Below are positions 44,302 through 53,827 of a stretch of DNA of 64,000 bases, in pieces. Both the position numbers and the translations under genes were made by a program. The notes beneath the pieces are model-generated. The model saw nothing but the letters and a program-made list of their open reading frames with translations. It did no database searches and was not told the origin of the DNA. The stretch lies in assembly GCA_036494815.1 (NCBI GenBank), contig DASXNV010000100.1:62001-126000 (forward strand). The letters are read 5' to 3'. Numbering within the stretch: position 1 is the stretch's first letter; the number at the start of each line of letters is the position of its first letter. The stretch comes from Poindextera sp036494815 (GTDB taxonomy: Bacteria > Pseudomonadota > Alphaproteobacteria > Caulobacterales > Caulobacteraceae).

Positions 44302-46869
44302 GTGCGCCGCACAGTTCTGAGCGCCGCTTTGGTTCTGGCCGCTTTGGTTCTGGCCGCCTTGGCGGGCGCCGGCGGCGCGACCGCGGCTGGGCGCGAGCCG
44401 GTGCTCAAGCAGATCGACCTGCCGCACGACTATTATTGGCGCGAACAGTACCTGCCCCAGCTGACCGCCGGCCCGTCCAGCGCCGCCTTCACCCCCGATG
44501 GCAAGGCGCTGATCTACAGCATGGCCGGCTCGCTCTGGCGCCAGGCGATCGGCACGGACAAGGCGGTTGAGTTGACCCATGCGGTGGGCGCCTACGACTA
44601 CCAGCCCGATGTCGCGCCCGACGGCCGCAGCCTGGTGTTCAGCCGCTATGACGGCGCGGCCATCGAACTCTGGCGCCTGGATCTCGAAAGCGGCCGCGAG
44701 CAAAAGCTGACCTCGGCCGGCGCGGTCAATGTGGAGCCGCGACTGTCGCCGCAGGGCAAGCGCCTGGCCTGGGTGTCGACAGAAGGCACGGGGCATTTCA
44801 ACCTGTTCGTGGCCGACGTCGGAGCGGATGGGGCGCTGTTCGGCGCCCGCCGACTGCTCGGCGACCGCAAGAGCAAAATCGACCGCTATTATTACTCGGC
44901 CTTCGACCACGCCCTGAACCCCTCATGGTCCCCCGATGGTGTGCGAATCTATTTCGTCGGCAATTCCGAGGTCGCCTGGGGAACGGGCGACATCTGGTCG
45001 GTCTCGGCCAGCGATCCGTCCGACCGGCGCAAGGTGCTCAGCGAGGAGACCATGTGGAGCGCGCATCCCGAGCCAGCGCCGGACGGGCATCGCGTGCTGT
45101 TCAGCAGCTATCATGGCCGCCAGTGGCGCCAGCTGTGGCTGACCACGCCGGATGGCGCCGCGCCGCTGCCCCTTACCTTCGGCGAGTTCGACCGCTCGGA
45201 CGCGCGCTGGTCGCTGGACGGCAAACGCATCGCCTATATCAGCAACGAGCCCGGCGACACGGAACTGGTTGTTCAGGACGTGCTCGGCGGCGCGACGACC
45301 CCGATCGTGGCGCGCGATCGCCGTTTCAAACTTGCCCAGGCGCAGCTGACGTTCGATATCCGCGACGAAAACGGCCGGCCCACTCCGGCGCGGGTGACGG
45401 TGATGGGTTCCGACGATCGTGCCTACGCCCCAGACCACGCCTGGATGCGCGGCGAGGACGCCTTCGACCGCGCGCGCCAGCAGATCGAGACCCACTATTT
45501 CCACTGCCCGTCGACCTGCACTCTGACCGTGCCGGCCGGACCGGCCCGGATCACCGTTCAGCACGGTTTCCGCCATCTGATCTGGCATGGCGCCACGAGC
45601 CCGGCCCCTGGCGCGGCCCAGACCTTGAAGGTCGAGCTCGAGCCGAACGATCTGCCGGCCGGCTTCGGGACCTGGCGCAGCGCCGACCTGCACGTGCACA
45701 TGAACTATGGCGGCCACTACCGCGACACGCCGGAACGCCTGGCGGCCCAGGCCCAGGCCGAAGACCTGAGCGTCATCTACGACCTGATCGTCAACAAGGA
45801 GGAGCGGGTGCCGGACGTGGGCTATTTCCGCCCCGGCCCCGACCCCGCCAGTGACGACGAGACCCTGATCCTGCACGGCCAGGAGTTCCACACCAGCTTC
45901 TGGGGGCATCTGGGCCTGCTGAACCTGAACGACCACCTGCTGACGCCGGGCTTCGCCTCCTATCGGCATACGGCCCTGGCCAGCCCTTATCCGCACAATG
46001 GCGTGGTCGCCGACCTGGCCCACGCCCAGGGCGCGCTGGTGGGCTATGTCCACCCCTATGACGCCGAGATCGTTCCCGACCAAGAGCTCACGCTAAGCCA
46101 CCAGCTGCCGGCCGACGCCGCCTATGGCAAGGTCGATTATGTCGAGGTGATGGGCTTTTCCGACCACAAGGCCACGGCCAATGTCTGGTACCGGCTGCTC
46201 AATCTCGGCGACCGACTGCCTGCCGGGGCCGGCACCGACGCCATGGCCAATTATGCCTCCATGCGCGGGCCGGTCGGACTGAACCGGGTGTTCCTCGACA
46301 CCGGCGGCGAGCGCACCCCCGCTGCCTTGGCGGCGGCCCTGAAGGCCGGGCGCACCTTCGTCAGCAACGGCCCTTTGCTTGGCCTGGACCTGGCCGGACG
46401 CCATCCGGGCGACACTGTTGTCCGCGACGGACCGGGCAAGCTGGCCTACAGGATCGCCCTGCGTTCGCCGGTAGCGGTCGATCACCTGGAGCTGGTGCAG
46501 AACGGCCAGGTGCTCAAACGCTTCGACCTGATCGGCGATCGGCGCGATCTTGACGCCCAGGGCGAGGTCGAGGTCCGCGACGGCGGCTGGCTTCTGCTGC
46601 GCGCCTGGAACGACGGCGCCGATCCGGCGGTGCTCGATCTCTATCCCTACGCCACCACCAGCCCGATCTATCTGCAGCAGCCCGGCGGCCCGCCGCCGGC
46701 GCCGCAGGACGCGGCCTATTTCGTCACCTGGATGCTGCGGGTGCTGTCCGCCGCTGAGGCCCGCGACGACTACAATACCGACGAAGAACGGCGCGCGACC
46801 CTCGACTATCTGCGCGGGGCGTTGGAACACTACCGCGCGCTGGCCGGCTCGGCTCTGTCGGCGCGATGA
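44302..46869 (+). CDS. PD40 propeller fused to a CehA/McbA-like metallohydrolase (PHP-type)
   Basis: An 855-residue exported protein. A signal peptide (about 1-30) is followed by a WD40-like/TolB-type propeller (50-345), with repeats such as FTPDGKALIYS, VAPDGRSLVFS and WSPDGVRIYFV. A beta-sandwich linker follows. The PHP-type metal-binding domain (about 460-690) has ADLHVHMNYGGHY near 462, LHGQEFHTSFWGH, VGYVHPYDAE and AGTDAMANY. CehA and McbA, members of this group, hydrolyse carbamates, so an amide or carbamate hydrolase is plausible. It begins 5 nt after the aminotransferase and is periplasmic by prediction. Confidence 0.82.
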   Translation: MRRTVLSAALVLAALVLAALAGAGGATAAGREPVLKQIDLPHDYYWREQYLPQLTAGPSSAAFTPDGKALIYSMAGSLWRQAIGTDKAVELTHAVGAYDYQPDVAPDGRSLVFSRYDGAAIELWRLDLESGREQKLTSAGAVNVEPRLSPQGKRLAWVSTEGTGHFNLFVADVGADGALFGARRLLGDRKSKIDRYYYSAFDHALNPSWSPDGVRIYFVGNSEVAWGTGDIWSVSASDPSDRRKVLSEETMWSAHPEPAPDGHRVLFSSYHGRQWRQLWLTTPDGAAPLPLTFGEFDRSDARWSLDGKRIAYISNEPGDTELVVQDVLGGATTPIVARDRRFKLAQAQLTFDIRDENGRPTPARVTVMGSDDRAYAPDHAWMRGEDAFDRARQQIETHYFHCPSTCTLTVPAGPARITVQHGFRHLIWHGATSPAPGAAQTLKVELEPNDLPAGFGTWRSADLHVHMNYGGHYRDTPERLAAQAQAEDLSVIYDLIVNKEERVPDVGYFRPGPDPASDDETLILHGQEFHTSFWGHLGLLNLNDHLLTPGFASYRHTALASPYPHNGVVADLAHAQGALVGYVHPYDAEIVPDQELTLSHQLPADAAYGKVDYVEVMGFSDHKATANVWYRLLNLGDRLPAGAGTDAMANYASMRGPVGLNRVFLDTGGERTPAALAAALKAGRTFVSNGPLLGLDLAGRHPGDTVVRDGPGKLAYRIALRSPVAVDHLELVQNGQVLKRFDLIGDRRDLDAQGEVEVRDGGWLLLRAWNDGADPAVLDLYPYATTSPIYLQQPGGPPPAPQDAAYFVTWMLRVLSAAEARDDYNTDEERRATLDYLRGALEHYRALAGSALSAR
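44323..44352 (+). repeat. In-frame 15-nt tandem duplication in a signal peptide
   Basis: GCCGCTTTGGTTCTG occurs twice in tandem, duplicating five residues (Ala-Leu-Val-Leu-Ala) of the hydrophobic core of the signal peptide. The reading frame is preserved. Confidence 0.75.
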
Positions 46870-46897
46870 TGATCAAGGCTTAAGGGGAAGGCGTACA

Positions 46898-48280
46898 ATG
46901 TCGGTGGCGGAGTCCGCGGTCGAAGGTCAGCCCGTCCAGAGCGGGCAGCTGGGCTTTTGGACTTGCACGGCGCTGGTCGTGGGCAACACCATCGGCATCG
47001 GCATCGGCATCTTCCTGCTGCCGTCCGCCCTGGCGCCCTTTGGATTCAACGCCCTGGTGGGGTGGGGTGTGACGGTTTGCGGCTGCGTGGTCCTGGCGCG
47101 GGTGTTCGCCCGGCTGGCCCAGACAATGCCCGAAGAGGATGGACCCTACAGCTACATCCGACGCACCCAGGGTGCGGCGCCGGCCTTCCTGTCGATTTGG
47201 GGCTATTGGGTGTCGGTGTGGGTCACCAACGCCACCATCGCTGTCGGCGTGGTCGGTTATTTGCAGGCAGCGGTTCCGCAGCTCAGCGCCCTGGGGCCGA
47301 CCCCTCTGCTGGCCCTTGGCCTGCAGTGGCTGTTCGTACTGGTCAATCTGATGGGGCTGCGCGCTGGCGGACTGGTGCAGATCGTCACCAGCGCGCTGAA
47401 GCTCCTGCCTATGGCGGCGATCGTGCTGCTGGGCCTGTGGCTGCTGGTCAGCCATCCCGCCCTCTATATCAGCCACCTGCCGGCCACGCCGATCCGATTG
47501 CCCCAGACCATGGCCGCGGCGACCATCGCCCTGTTCGCCATGCTGGGGCTGGAGTCGGCGGCGGTGCCGGCCAGCCGCGTGCGCGATCCCGCCCGCACCA
47601 TCCCGCGCGCCACCGTGGTGGGGACGTTGTTCACGGCGGCGATCTATGTGGCGGTCTCGATCATCCCGATGCTTCTGATCCCCCAGGCCGAACTGGCCAG
47701 GTCGCCGGCGCCGTTCGTCGACCTGTTGAACCGGTTCATGGGAGCCGGTGACGGGCGTTGGCTCGCCGCCTTCGTCGTGGTCAGTGGGCTTGGCGCGCTA
47801 AATGGCTGGACCCTGCTGGCGGGCGAATTGACCCGGTCCATGGCGGCCAACGGCGTGCTGCCCTCCGTGCTCAGCCGCGTCAATCGTCGCGGGGCGCCGA
47901 TGCTGGGCCTGCTCCTCACCGGCGCCCTGGCCAGCGCCATGGTGCTGATGAACTACTCCAAGTCCCTGGTTCAGGGCTTCACCTTCCTGAGCATCATGGT
48001 CACGGCCGCCTGTCTGCCGCTCTATATGTTCGCCGCCTTGGCCCTGGTGGCCCTGTGGCGGCGGCGCGAACGAGTCGTGCCAAAAGACCTGTTGATCCTT
48101 GGCCTGCTGGGCGCGGCCTATTCGATCTTGGCCTTCGTCGGCGCTGGCGCCGAGCCGCTCTTCTGGACCGTGGTCCTGGCCGCCGCCGGCCTGCCGATCT
48201 TCCTGCTGATGCGCTGGCGGCGATCAAAGCCGCAGGCGGCTCCGGCCGTGGTCGAAGTCGGCGCAAGCCGGGCGCCATGA
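46898..48280 (+). CDS. APC-family amino acid/amine permease
   Basis: A 460-residue transporter with 12 predicted helices. The first helix GNTIGIGIGIFLLPSALAPFG has the G-x-G-x-F/I unwound substrate site of APC transporters such as AdiC, ArcD-like and CadB antiporters. The IALFAMLGLESAAVPASRVRDPARTIPRA loop is typical of the family. AAGGGGAAG precedes the ATG. It lies 28 nt after the metallohydrolase and overlaps the flavoenzyme gene by 4 nt (ATGA). It probably imports the amine or amino acid that the operon degrades. Confidence 0.9.
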   Translation: MSVAESAVEGQPVQSGQLGFWTCTALVVGNTIGIGIGIFLLPSALAPFGFNALVGWGVTVCGCVVLARVFARLAQTMPEEDGPYSYIRRTQGAAPAFLSIWGYWVSVWVTNATIAVGVVGYLQAAVPQLSALGPTPLLALGLQWLFVLVNLMGLRAGGLVQIVTSALKLLPMAAIVLLGLWLLVSHPALYISHLPATPIRLPQTMAAATIALFAMLGLESAAVPASRVRDPARTIPRATVVGTLFTAAIYVAVSIIPMLLIPQAELARSPAPFVDLLNRFMGAGDGRWLAAFVVVSGLGALNGWTLLAGELTRSMAANGVLPSVLSRVNRRGAPMLGLLLTGALASAMVLMNYSKSLVQGFTFLSIMVTAACLPLYMFAALALVALWRRRERVVPKDLLILGLLGAAYSILAFVGAGAEPLFWTVVLAAAGLPIFLLMRWRRSKPQAAPAVVEVGASRAP

Positions 48281-50340
48281 CCCGCGATCCCCGCTACGAC
48301 ATCCTGTTCGAGCCGGTGAAGATCGGCCCGGTGACGGCGAAGAACCGTTTCTACCAGGTCCCCCACTGCAACGGCATGGGCTGGACCCAGCCGCAGGCTC
48401 TGGCGGCTCTGCGCGGGGTCAAGGCCGAGGGCGGCTGGGCGGTGGTGTCCACCGAGGAGGTGGAGATCCATCCCACCAGCGACTGCGAACCGTTCCACGA
48501 AGGCCGGTTGTGGTCCGACGCCGATATTCCCGCCCTGGCCCTCATGGCCGACAAGGTCCACGAGCACGCCGCCCTGGCCGCCATCGAGATCATCCACCAG
48601 GGCGCGTCCTGCGCCAATTACGGCACCCGCGAAGTCCCCATCGCTCCCTCCCATCGCCCGATCACGTCCTACGGTCCGACCCAGGCGCGGGCCATGGACA
48701 GGCAGGACATCCGCGACTTTCGCCGATGGCACCGCGACGCCGCCCTACGCTCCAAGCGAGCGGGCTTCGACATCGTCTATGTCTATGCGGCGCACGGCCT
48801 GAGCCTGGCCATGCAGTTTCTGCAGCCGCGCATGAACGCGCGGATCGACGAATATGGCGGCAGTCTGGAGAACCGCGTCCGCCTGCTGCGCGAGGTGATC
48901 GAGGACACCAAGGACGCCGTTGGCGACCGCTGCGCCGTGGCTGTGCGCCTAGCCGTCGACGAGTTGATGGGCGAGGCGGGCCTGACAAGTCAGGGCGAAG
49001 GGCGCGACATCATCGAGATGCTCGCCCAACTGCCCGACCTGTGGGACGTCAACATATCCGCCTGGTCCAACGACAGCCAGACCTCGCGCTTCGCCCAGGA
49101 GGGCTATCAGGAAGACTACACCCGCTTCGTCAAATCCATGACCACCAAGCCGGTGGTCGGGGTCGGCCGCTTTACCTCCCCCGACACCATGGTCAGCCAG
49201 ATCCGCCGCGGCGTGCTGGATTTCATCGGCGCGGCCCGTCCCTCCATCGCCGATCCCTTCCTGCCGAAGAAGCTGGAGGAGGGCCGCGAGGACGATATTC
49301 GCGAGTGCATCGGCTGCAACATGTGCGTGTCGAGCGACTACAGCAGCACCAATCTGCGCTGCACCCAAAACCCGACCATGGGCGAGGAGTGGCGCCGCGG
49401 CTGGCATCCGGAACGGATCGCGACTAAGGGCTCGGACGGGGCCGCGCTGATCGTCGGGGCGGGGCCGGCGGGCCTGGAAGCCGCTCTGTCGGCGGCGCGC
49501 CGCGGCTACGAAGTTCACCTTGCTGAAGCCACCGCCCAACTGGGCGGCCGGGTGAGCCGCGAGGCGGCCCTGCCGGGCCTGAGCGAATGGGCGCGGGTGC
49601 GCGACTGGCGCGTGGGGCAACTGAACAAGCTCACCAATGTCCATATCTATCGCGACAGTCGCCTTGAGGCCGAGCACGTGCAGGAGTTTGGGGCCCGGCA
49701 CGTGGTTGTCGCCACCGGAGCGCTCTGGCGCCGCGACGGGGTCGGCCGCGAGAACGGCTTCGCCCTTGAGGGGTTCGACGGCGCTTCGGTCTTCACCCCC
49801 GACGACATCATGGCCGGGCGGCTGCCGCCGGGGCCGGTCGTGATCTTCGACGACGATCACTACTATATGGGTGGCGTCCTGGCCGAGCGTTGCCGGGCGT
49901 CCGGCGCCGCAGTCACCCTGGTCACCCCTGCCGCCATGCCTTCGGCCTGGACAGCCAACACCCTGGAGGCCTTGCCGATCGCGCGGCGCTTGGCGCGTCT
50001 GGGCGTGGAGGTGGTCACCTACAGCAATATCAGCCGGTTCGCCGATGGCCGTGTGGTGCTTGTGAACGGCCTGACGGGCGCGCTCACACAACGCGAGGCG
50101 GCCTCTGTGGTCACCGTCACCGCCCGTCTGCCGGTGGACGGGCTCTACGAGGCTTTGAAGGCGATGCCGGAGCGTCTGAGCGAGGTGGGAATCGCCAGTC
50201 TCAAACGGATCGGCGACTGCTACGCGCCCAGCACGATTCAGGCCGCGGTCTATGCCGGTCACAAGCTCGCCCGCGAACTCGATGACGCTGCGGTGACCGC
50301 CTTGCTTCCGCGAGAACTCCCACAATGGGTCGCCGCGTGA
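48277..50340 (+). CDS. Trimethylamine-dehydrogenase-like iron-sulfur flavoprotein
   Basis: A 687-residue Old-Yellow-Enzyme-type protein that probably oxidatively demethylates an N-methyl amine. Residues 1-340 form the FMN TIM barrel. Cys31 in QVPHCNG matches the Cys of TMADH that forms the 6-S-cysteinyl-FMN. Four cysteines (344, 347, 350, 362; CIGCNMC ... RCTQN) bind a 4Fe-4S cluster. Tyr170, His173 and Asp266 align with the TMADH catalytic triad, and Trp263 with one wall of its aromatic bowl. The C-terminal half has two dinucleotide folds starting with LIVGAGPAGLEAA. Related enzymes act on trimethylamine, dimethylamine or dimethylglycine. It overlaps both neighbours. Confidence 0.88.
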   Translation: MTRDPRYDILFEPVKIGPVTAKNRFYQVPHCNGMGWTQPQALAALRGVKAEGGWAVVSTEEVEIHPTSDCEPFHEGRLWSDADIPALALMADKVHEHAALAAIEIIHQGASCANYGTREVPIAPSHRPITSYGPTQARAMDRQDIRDFRRWHRDAALRSKRAGFDIVYVYAAHGLSLAMQFLQPRMNARIDEYGGSLENRVRLLREVIEDTKDAVGDRCAVAVRLAVDELMGEAGLTSQGEGRDIIEMLAQLPDLWDVNISAWSNDSQTSRFAQEGYQEDYTRFVKSMTTKPVVGVGRFTSPDTMVSQIRRGVLDFIGAARPSIADPFLPKKLEEGREDDIRECIGCNMCVSSDYSSTNLRCTQNPTMGEEWRRGWHPERIATKGSDGAALIVGAGPAGLEAALSAARRGYEVHLAEATAQLGGRVSREAALPGLSEWARVRDWRVGQLNKLTNVHIYRDSRLEAEHVQEFGARHVVVATGALWRRDGVGRENGFALEGFDGASVFTPDDIMAGRLPPGPVVIFDDDHYYMGGVLAERCRASGAAVTLVTPAAMPSAWTANTLEALPIARRLARLGVEVVTYSNISRFADGRVVLVNGLTGALTQREAASVVTVTARLPVDGLYEALKAMPERLSEVGIASLKRIGDCYAPSTIQAAVYAGHKLARELDDAAVTALLPRELPQWVAA

Positions 50341-51554
50341 GATTGCTCGCCGCCACGCTCGCCACCGCCTTGATGGCCGCCATCCCCCCCGCGGACGCCC
50401 AGATCGCCGAGCGCGCGCGAAGCCTCGGCGTACCTTTCGAGGGAACTCCTGGCGCCAATGACGCCATCACCGATGTGGCGGGCGTCGAGGTCGGACAGGT
50501 GACGCGCATCAGCGGCGAGGGGCCGCTGAAGGTCGGAATAGGGCCGATCCGGACCGGAGTCACCGTGATCCTGCCGCGCGGCCGAACCAGCGCGGCGTCC
50601 GTCTATGGCGGCTTCTTCGATCTCAACGGCAACGGGGAGATGACCGGCCAGTCTTATCTCCAGGATTATGGCGTCGTCATCGGCCCCATCGGCATCTCCA
50701 ACACCAACGCCATCGGCCAGGTCTATGCCGGCATCATGGCGTGGACCCAGTCCAGGTTCGGCGAGGCGTCAACACCGGTTGTCGCTGAAACCTGGGACGG
50801 CTGGGTCAATGACCTGGGCGGCTTTCATATCCAACCCGCCGACGCGGTGGCCGCGATAGAGGCGGCCCAGCCCGGGCCGGTGACCGAGGGCAATGTAGGC
50901 GGCGGAACCGGCATGGTCTGTTTCGGCTTCAAGGGCGGCATCGGCACCGCCTCGCGCAAGGTCACGGTAGGGGAAAGGGGCTATACGGTGGGGGTTCTGC
51001 TCCAGTGCAACACCGGTGATCGCAAGGTTCTGCGCATCGCCGGAGCGCCGGTGGGCCGGGAATTGGCCGCCACTTGGCTGCCCTGCTACGACCCGACCCT
51101 GTCTCCGGCCGACAAGTTGCCCAAATGCGCTGGAAACGCCACCGCTGGAAAGCCGCCGCCGGATCAGGGCTCCATCATCGTCGTCGTCGCCACTGACGCA
51201 CCGTTGATCCCGGCTCAGCTCAACCGCGTGGCGCGCCGCGCGGCCATGGGCCTGGCGCGCCTCGGCTCCTATTCGGGCGGCAGCTCAGGCGATCTGATCG
51301 TGGCCTTTTCCACCGCCGCCGCCGCGGCCAACGATCCTGATCAGGCCCATCCTTCGCCCATCGCTCAGATCGCCAGCACCGAGATCGATCCGCTGTTCGA
51401 AGGAACGGTCGAGGCCACCGAAGAGTCCATCGTCAACGCCCTGGTGGCCGCGAGAACCATGACCGGCGCCGATGGCCACCGGTATTTCAGCCTGCCGCAC
51501 GACGAGCTGAAGGCCATTCTCAAGCGCTACGGACGTCTGGAACCGCAGCACTGA
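50325..51554 (+). CDS. P1 family peptidase (DmpA/BapA-type, self-cleaving aminopeptidase)
   Basis: A 409-residue N-terminal-nucleophile hydrolase with a signal peptide (about 1-25), so periplasmic. The precursor should cleave itself between Gly282 and Ser283 in PPDQGSIIVVVATDAPLIP. That frees Ser283 as the catalytic residue and gives two subunits. Other family stretches are present: NDAITDVAGVEVG, GPIGISNTNAIGQVYAG and NVGGGTGMVCFGFKGGIGTASR. DmpA and BapA release N-terminal D- or beta-amino acids from small peptides or amides. It overlaps the demethylase gene by 16 nt and ends the operon. In the pathway it could release the amino compound from a peptide or amide outside the cytoplasm. Confidence 0.9.
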   Translation: MGRRVRLLAATLATALMAAIPPADAQIAERARSLGVPFEGTPGANDAITDVAGVEVGQVTRISGEGPLKVGIGPIRTGVTVILPRGRTSAASVYGGFFDLNGNGEMTGQSYLQDYGVVIGPIGISNTNAIGQVYAGIMAWTQSRFGEASTPVVAETWDGWVNDLGGFHIQPADAVAAIEAAQPGPVTEGNVGGGTGMVCFGFKGGIGTASRKVTVGERGYTVGVLLQCNTGDRKVLRIAGAPVGRELAATWLPCYDPTLSPADKLPKCAGNATAGKPPPDQGSIIVVVATDAPLIPAQLNRVARRAAMGLARLGSYSGGSSGDLIVAFSTAAAAANDPDQAHPSPIAQIASTEIDPLFEGTVEATEESIVNALVAARTMTGADGHRYFSLPHDELKAILKRYGRLEPQH

Positions 51555-51581
51555 TCAGCACCGGTTTGACTGCGGCGCGGC

Positions 51582-52448
51582 TCAGCTGGCGCTGGACCAC
51601 CAGGGATAGCCGGCCGGCATGCCATCCGAAACGCGGCCCGGAAAATCGGGTTTGCGCTTTTCCAGAAAGGCGCTGACTCCTTCCTTGACGTCGCCCGTGG
51701 CCCCGAGGGCCATGGCGAAGGATCCGTCCACCTTCAGCAGCTCGAACGGCGATGGGGCGGCGGCGAAGCGCCAAAGCATCTGGCGGGTGAGGGCGATGGA
51801 GACCGGGGCCGTATTGTCCGCAATCTCCAGGGCGATCTCGCGCGCTCGCGGCAATAGGGCCTCGGGCGCCACGACCTCGCTGACCAGGCCGCCTCTTAGG
51901 GCTTCCTGCGCATCGAACACCTGCCCGGTCAGGCACCAGCGCAGCGCCTGGGGCAGGCCGACCAGTTGGGGTAGAAACCAGGCGCTGCCAGCCTCAGGGC
52001 ACAGGCCACGCCGGGCGAAGACAAAGCCGAACCGGGCGCTGGACGAGGCGATCTTGATATCGGTCGGCAGGGCCAGGGTGACGCCCACGCCGACGGCCGG
52101 TCCGTTGAAGGCGGCGATGGTCGGCTTTCGACAATTGAACAGGGCGCCGACAAAGCCGGCGCCATCCCGCTGTGTGTTCTCGCCGTCGCCGAAATTCTTT
52201 GATCCGGCGCCGCCGGCCGAGGTGTCAAAACTGGCGGCGCCCTCGGATATATCCGCGCCAGCGCAAAATCCGCGGCCTTGTCCGGTGAGGATCACGGCGC
52301 GGATTTGATCGTCCGCATCCGCGCGGCGCAGGGCGTCGGCCAGCTCCGCGCCCATCTGGGCGGTGTAGGCGTTGAGCTTTTCAGGGCGGTTGAGCGTGAT
52401 CGAAAGGACCGGGCCGTTCGTTTCGTAGCGGATTGTCTGATAGGTCAT
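51582..52448 (-). CDS. Enoyl-CoA hydratase/isomerase family protein
   Basis: Crotonase-fold protein of 288 residues. The oxyanion-hole segment GFCAGADISEG is present. The first hydratase glutamate is replaced (GVGVTLALPTD), while the second is in GLCPEAGSAWFLPQ, an isomerase-like arrangement. An insertion with SAGGAGSKNFGDGENTQRDG (about 78-97) resembles other long crotonases of the same type. It is transcribed 18 nt downstream of the SMP-30 gene as a two-gene operon. Substrate unknown. Confidence 0.85.
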   Translation of the reverse strand: MTYQTIRYETNGPVLSITLNRPEKLNAYTAQMGAELADALRRADADDQIRAVILTGQGRGFCAGADISEGAASFDTSAGGAGSKNFGDGENTQRDGAGFVGALFNCRKPTIAAFNGPAVGVGVTLALPTDIKIASSSARFGFVFARRGLCPEAGSAWFLPQLVGLPQALRWCLTGQVFDAQEALRGGLVSEVVAPEALLPRAREIALEIADNTAPVSIALTRQMLWRFAAAPSPFELLKVDGSFAMALGATGDVKEGVSAFLEKRKPDFPGRVSDGMPAGYPWWSSAS

Positions 52449-52466
52449 GGTTCTATCCGCTGCCCG

Positions 52467-53381
52467 TCAGGCGTTGAAATTGAGCTTCAGCCCGGGGCGC
52501 GGCCAGCGGCTTTTGTAGAGCTTGCCGGTGCCCGAGGCTGTCACCCAGGCGGTGCGCATGTCCGCGCCGCCAAAGCAGATGTTGGTCACGATGGGATCGG
52601 GAAAGGCAAAGTGCTCTGTCCCGCCTTTGGGGTCGAAGGCGGTGATCCCGCCGTTGACGATGGTGGCGGCGCAGACCTTGCCGCCGGCCTCCACGGCCAA
52701 GCTATCGAGCAGCTGGTAGCCGGGCAGGGGGCCTAGGACACGGCCGGGTGTCCATAGGTCCGGTGGCTGTCTGATCTCGCCGGGGCTGGCGATGTCGAAG
52801 GCCCAGACCCGGCTTGTGTGGGTTTCGGCCACATAAACAGTACCTTGATCAGGTGACAGGCCGACGCCATTTGGGGTGATCATGCCCTCGCGAACCCGGC
52901 GGATCATCGAGCCGTCAGGCTTGGCATAGAGCAGGTGACCCAAATGCATGGAGTCGCCGTCGGACTTGCCAAGGTCGGTGAACCAGAATCCGCCTTCTCG
53001 GTCGAACACGATGTCGTTCGGGCCGCGCAAAGGCCGGCCATCGCATGCCGTATAGACTGAGGTGACCGCGCCGGTGGCCAGGTCCACGCGCTGGATCGAG
53101 CCCCCGGCATAGTCCGCCGGCTTGCCGTGGGGCGCGGTGATTCCATCGGGCCGGTCAGTCCATTGGAAGCCGCCATTGTTGCAGACATAGACCGCGCCGT
53201 CCGGTCCGATGGCCGCGCCGTTGGGGCCGCCGCCGAGCTCGGCGATGACCTCGATGCGCCCGTCCGGCGTCACGCGGCTGAGGGTCTGGCGTTTGATCTC
53301 CACCAGGACGACCGAGCTGTCGTTCATGGCGATCGGACCTTCGGGGAACTGCAGCCCTTCAGCGACACATTCGAATTCCAT
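52467..53381 (-). CDS. SMP-30/gluconolactonase family protein
   Basis: A 304-residue six-bladed propeller probably hydrolysing a lactone. Family elements are the metal ligand Glu in LQFPEGPIAMND, the GGGPNGAAIGPDGAVYVCNNGG loop, LRGPNDIVFDREGGFWFTDLG and ITPNGVGLSPDQGTVYVAET. These supply the Glu/Asn/Asp residues that bind the divalent cation. The ATG at 53381 follows GAGGAG; the frame continues upstream without another good site. It is followed by a crotonase gene in the same operon and is divergent from the TetR gene, which may regulate it. Confidence 0.87.
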   Translation of the reverse strand: MEFECVAEGLQFPEGPIAMNDSSVVLVEIKRQTLSRVTPDGRIEVIAELGGGPNGAAIGPDGAVYVCNNGGFQWTDRPDGITAPHGKPADYAGGSIQRVDLATGAVTSVYTACDGRPLRGPNDIVFDREGGFWFTDLGKSDGDSMHLGHLLYAKPDGSMIRRVREGMITPNGVGLSPDQGTVYVAETHTSRVWAFDIASPGEIRQPPDLWTPGRVLGPLPGYQLLDSLAVEAGGKVCAATIVNGGITAFDPKGGTEHFAFPDPIVTNICFGGADMRTAWVTASGTGKLYKSRWPRPGLKLNFNA

Positions 53382-53827
53382 GGCGGTCTCCTCTTGCGCT
53401 TCATGACGGGGGTTGGTGCAATCCAACCACTGTAGGTCCCTGGATCGGCCGGCGGTGATGCGAGAACGCCACCGATTCGGCTCTTGTCCTTAGGATTGCG
53501 TATGGAGTAACTTGTTATAAGAAAATCACGTCCGTCAAGGCTCAAGGTGTGTTTTCAAGCTCGCAGACAGGTGTCGATTGTTTGATCACGTACCAAAAAT
53601 ATCCAGCCTTGGCCGGCGCTCGATGTTCGAGATCTGTTCGGACGGCGGCCAGGGGCCGCGCCCATATCCCGCCCGCTGTTGCGTCGAAATCGAGGACGTG
53701 CTGAGCAGCTTTACAGCAAGGTGACGCCCGCCGTGGTCGTATTCGTTCTGTCAGGGCGCCGCTTCGCCAACGGACGATAGTTTCATAGGGACGATAGTTC
53801 GATGGTTGGCCAGGAGTTTTTCGTCCG
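53382..53827. other. Noncoding region between the SMP-30 operon and TetR gene
   Basis: A 446-nt gap between divergent genes, with no convincing coding sequence. A palindromic TAAC-TT-GTTA (53508-53517) lies in the A+T-rich part. A direct repeat GGACGATAGTT is at 53772-53782 and 53789-53799. The promoters of both transcripts should be here. Confidence 0.55.
53772..53799. promoter_or_regulatory. Direct repeat near the TetR gene, possible operator
   Basis: GGACGATAGTT occurs at 53772-53782 and 53789-53799, with a period of 17 nt, ending 28 nt upstream of the TetR start. A regulator binding site is possible; no protein can be assigned. Confidence 0.35.

Noticed and set aside
48949..50325. 458-residue open frame on the minus strand
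   Set aside because: Antisense to the TMADH-like gene, whose cofactor and Fe-S motifs are unmistakable; the antisense product shows no domain.
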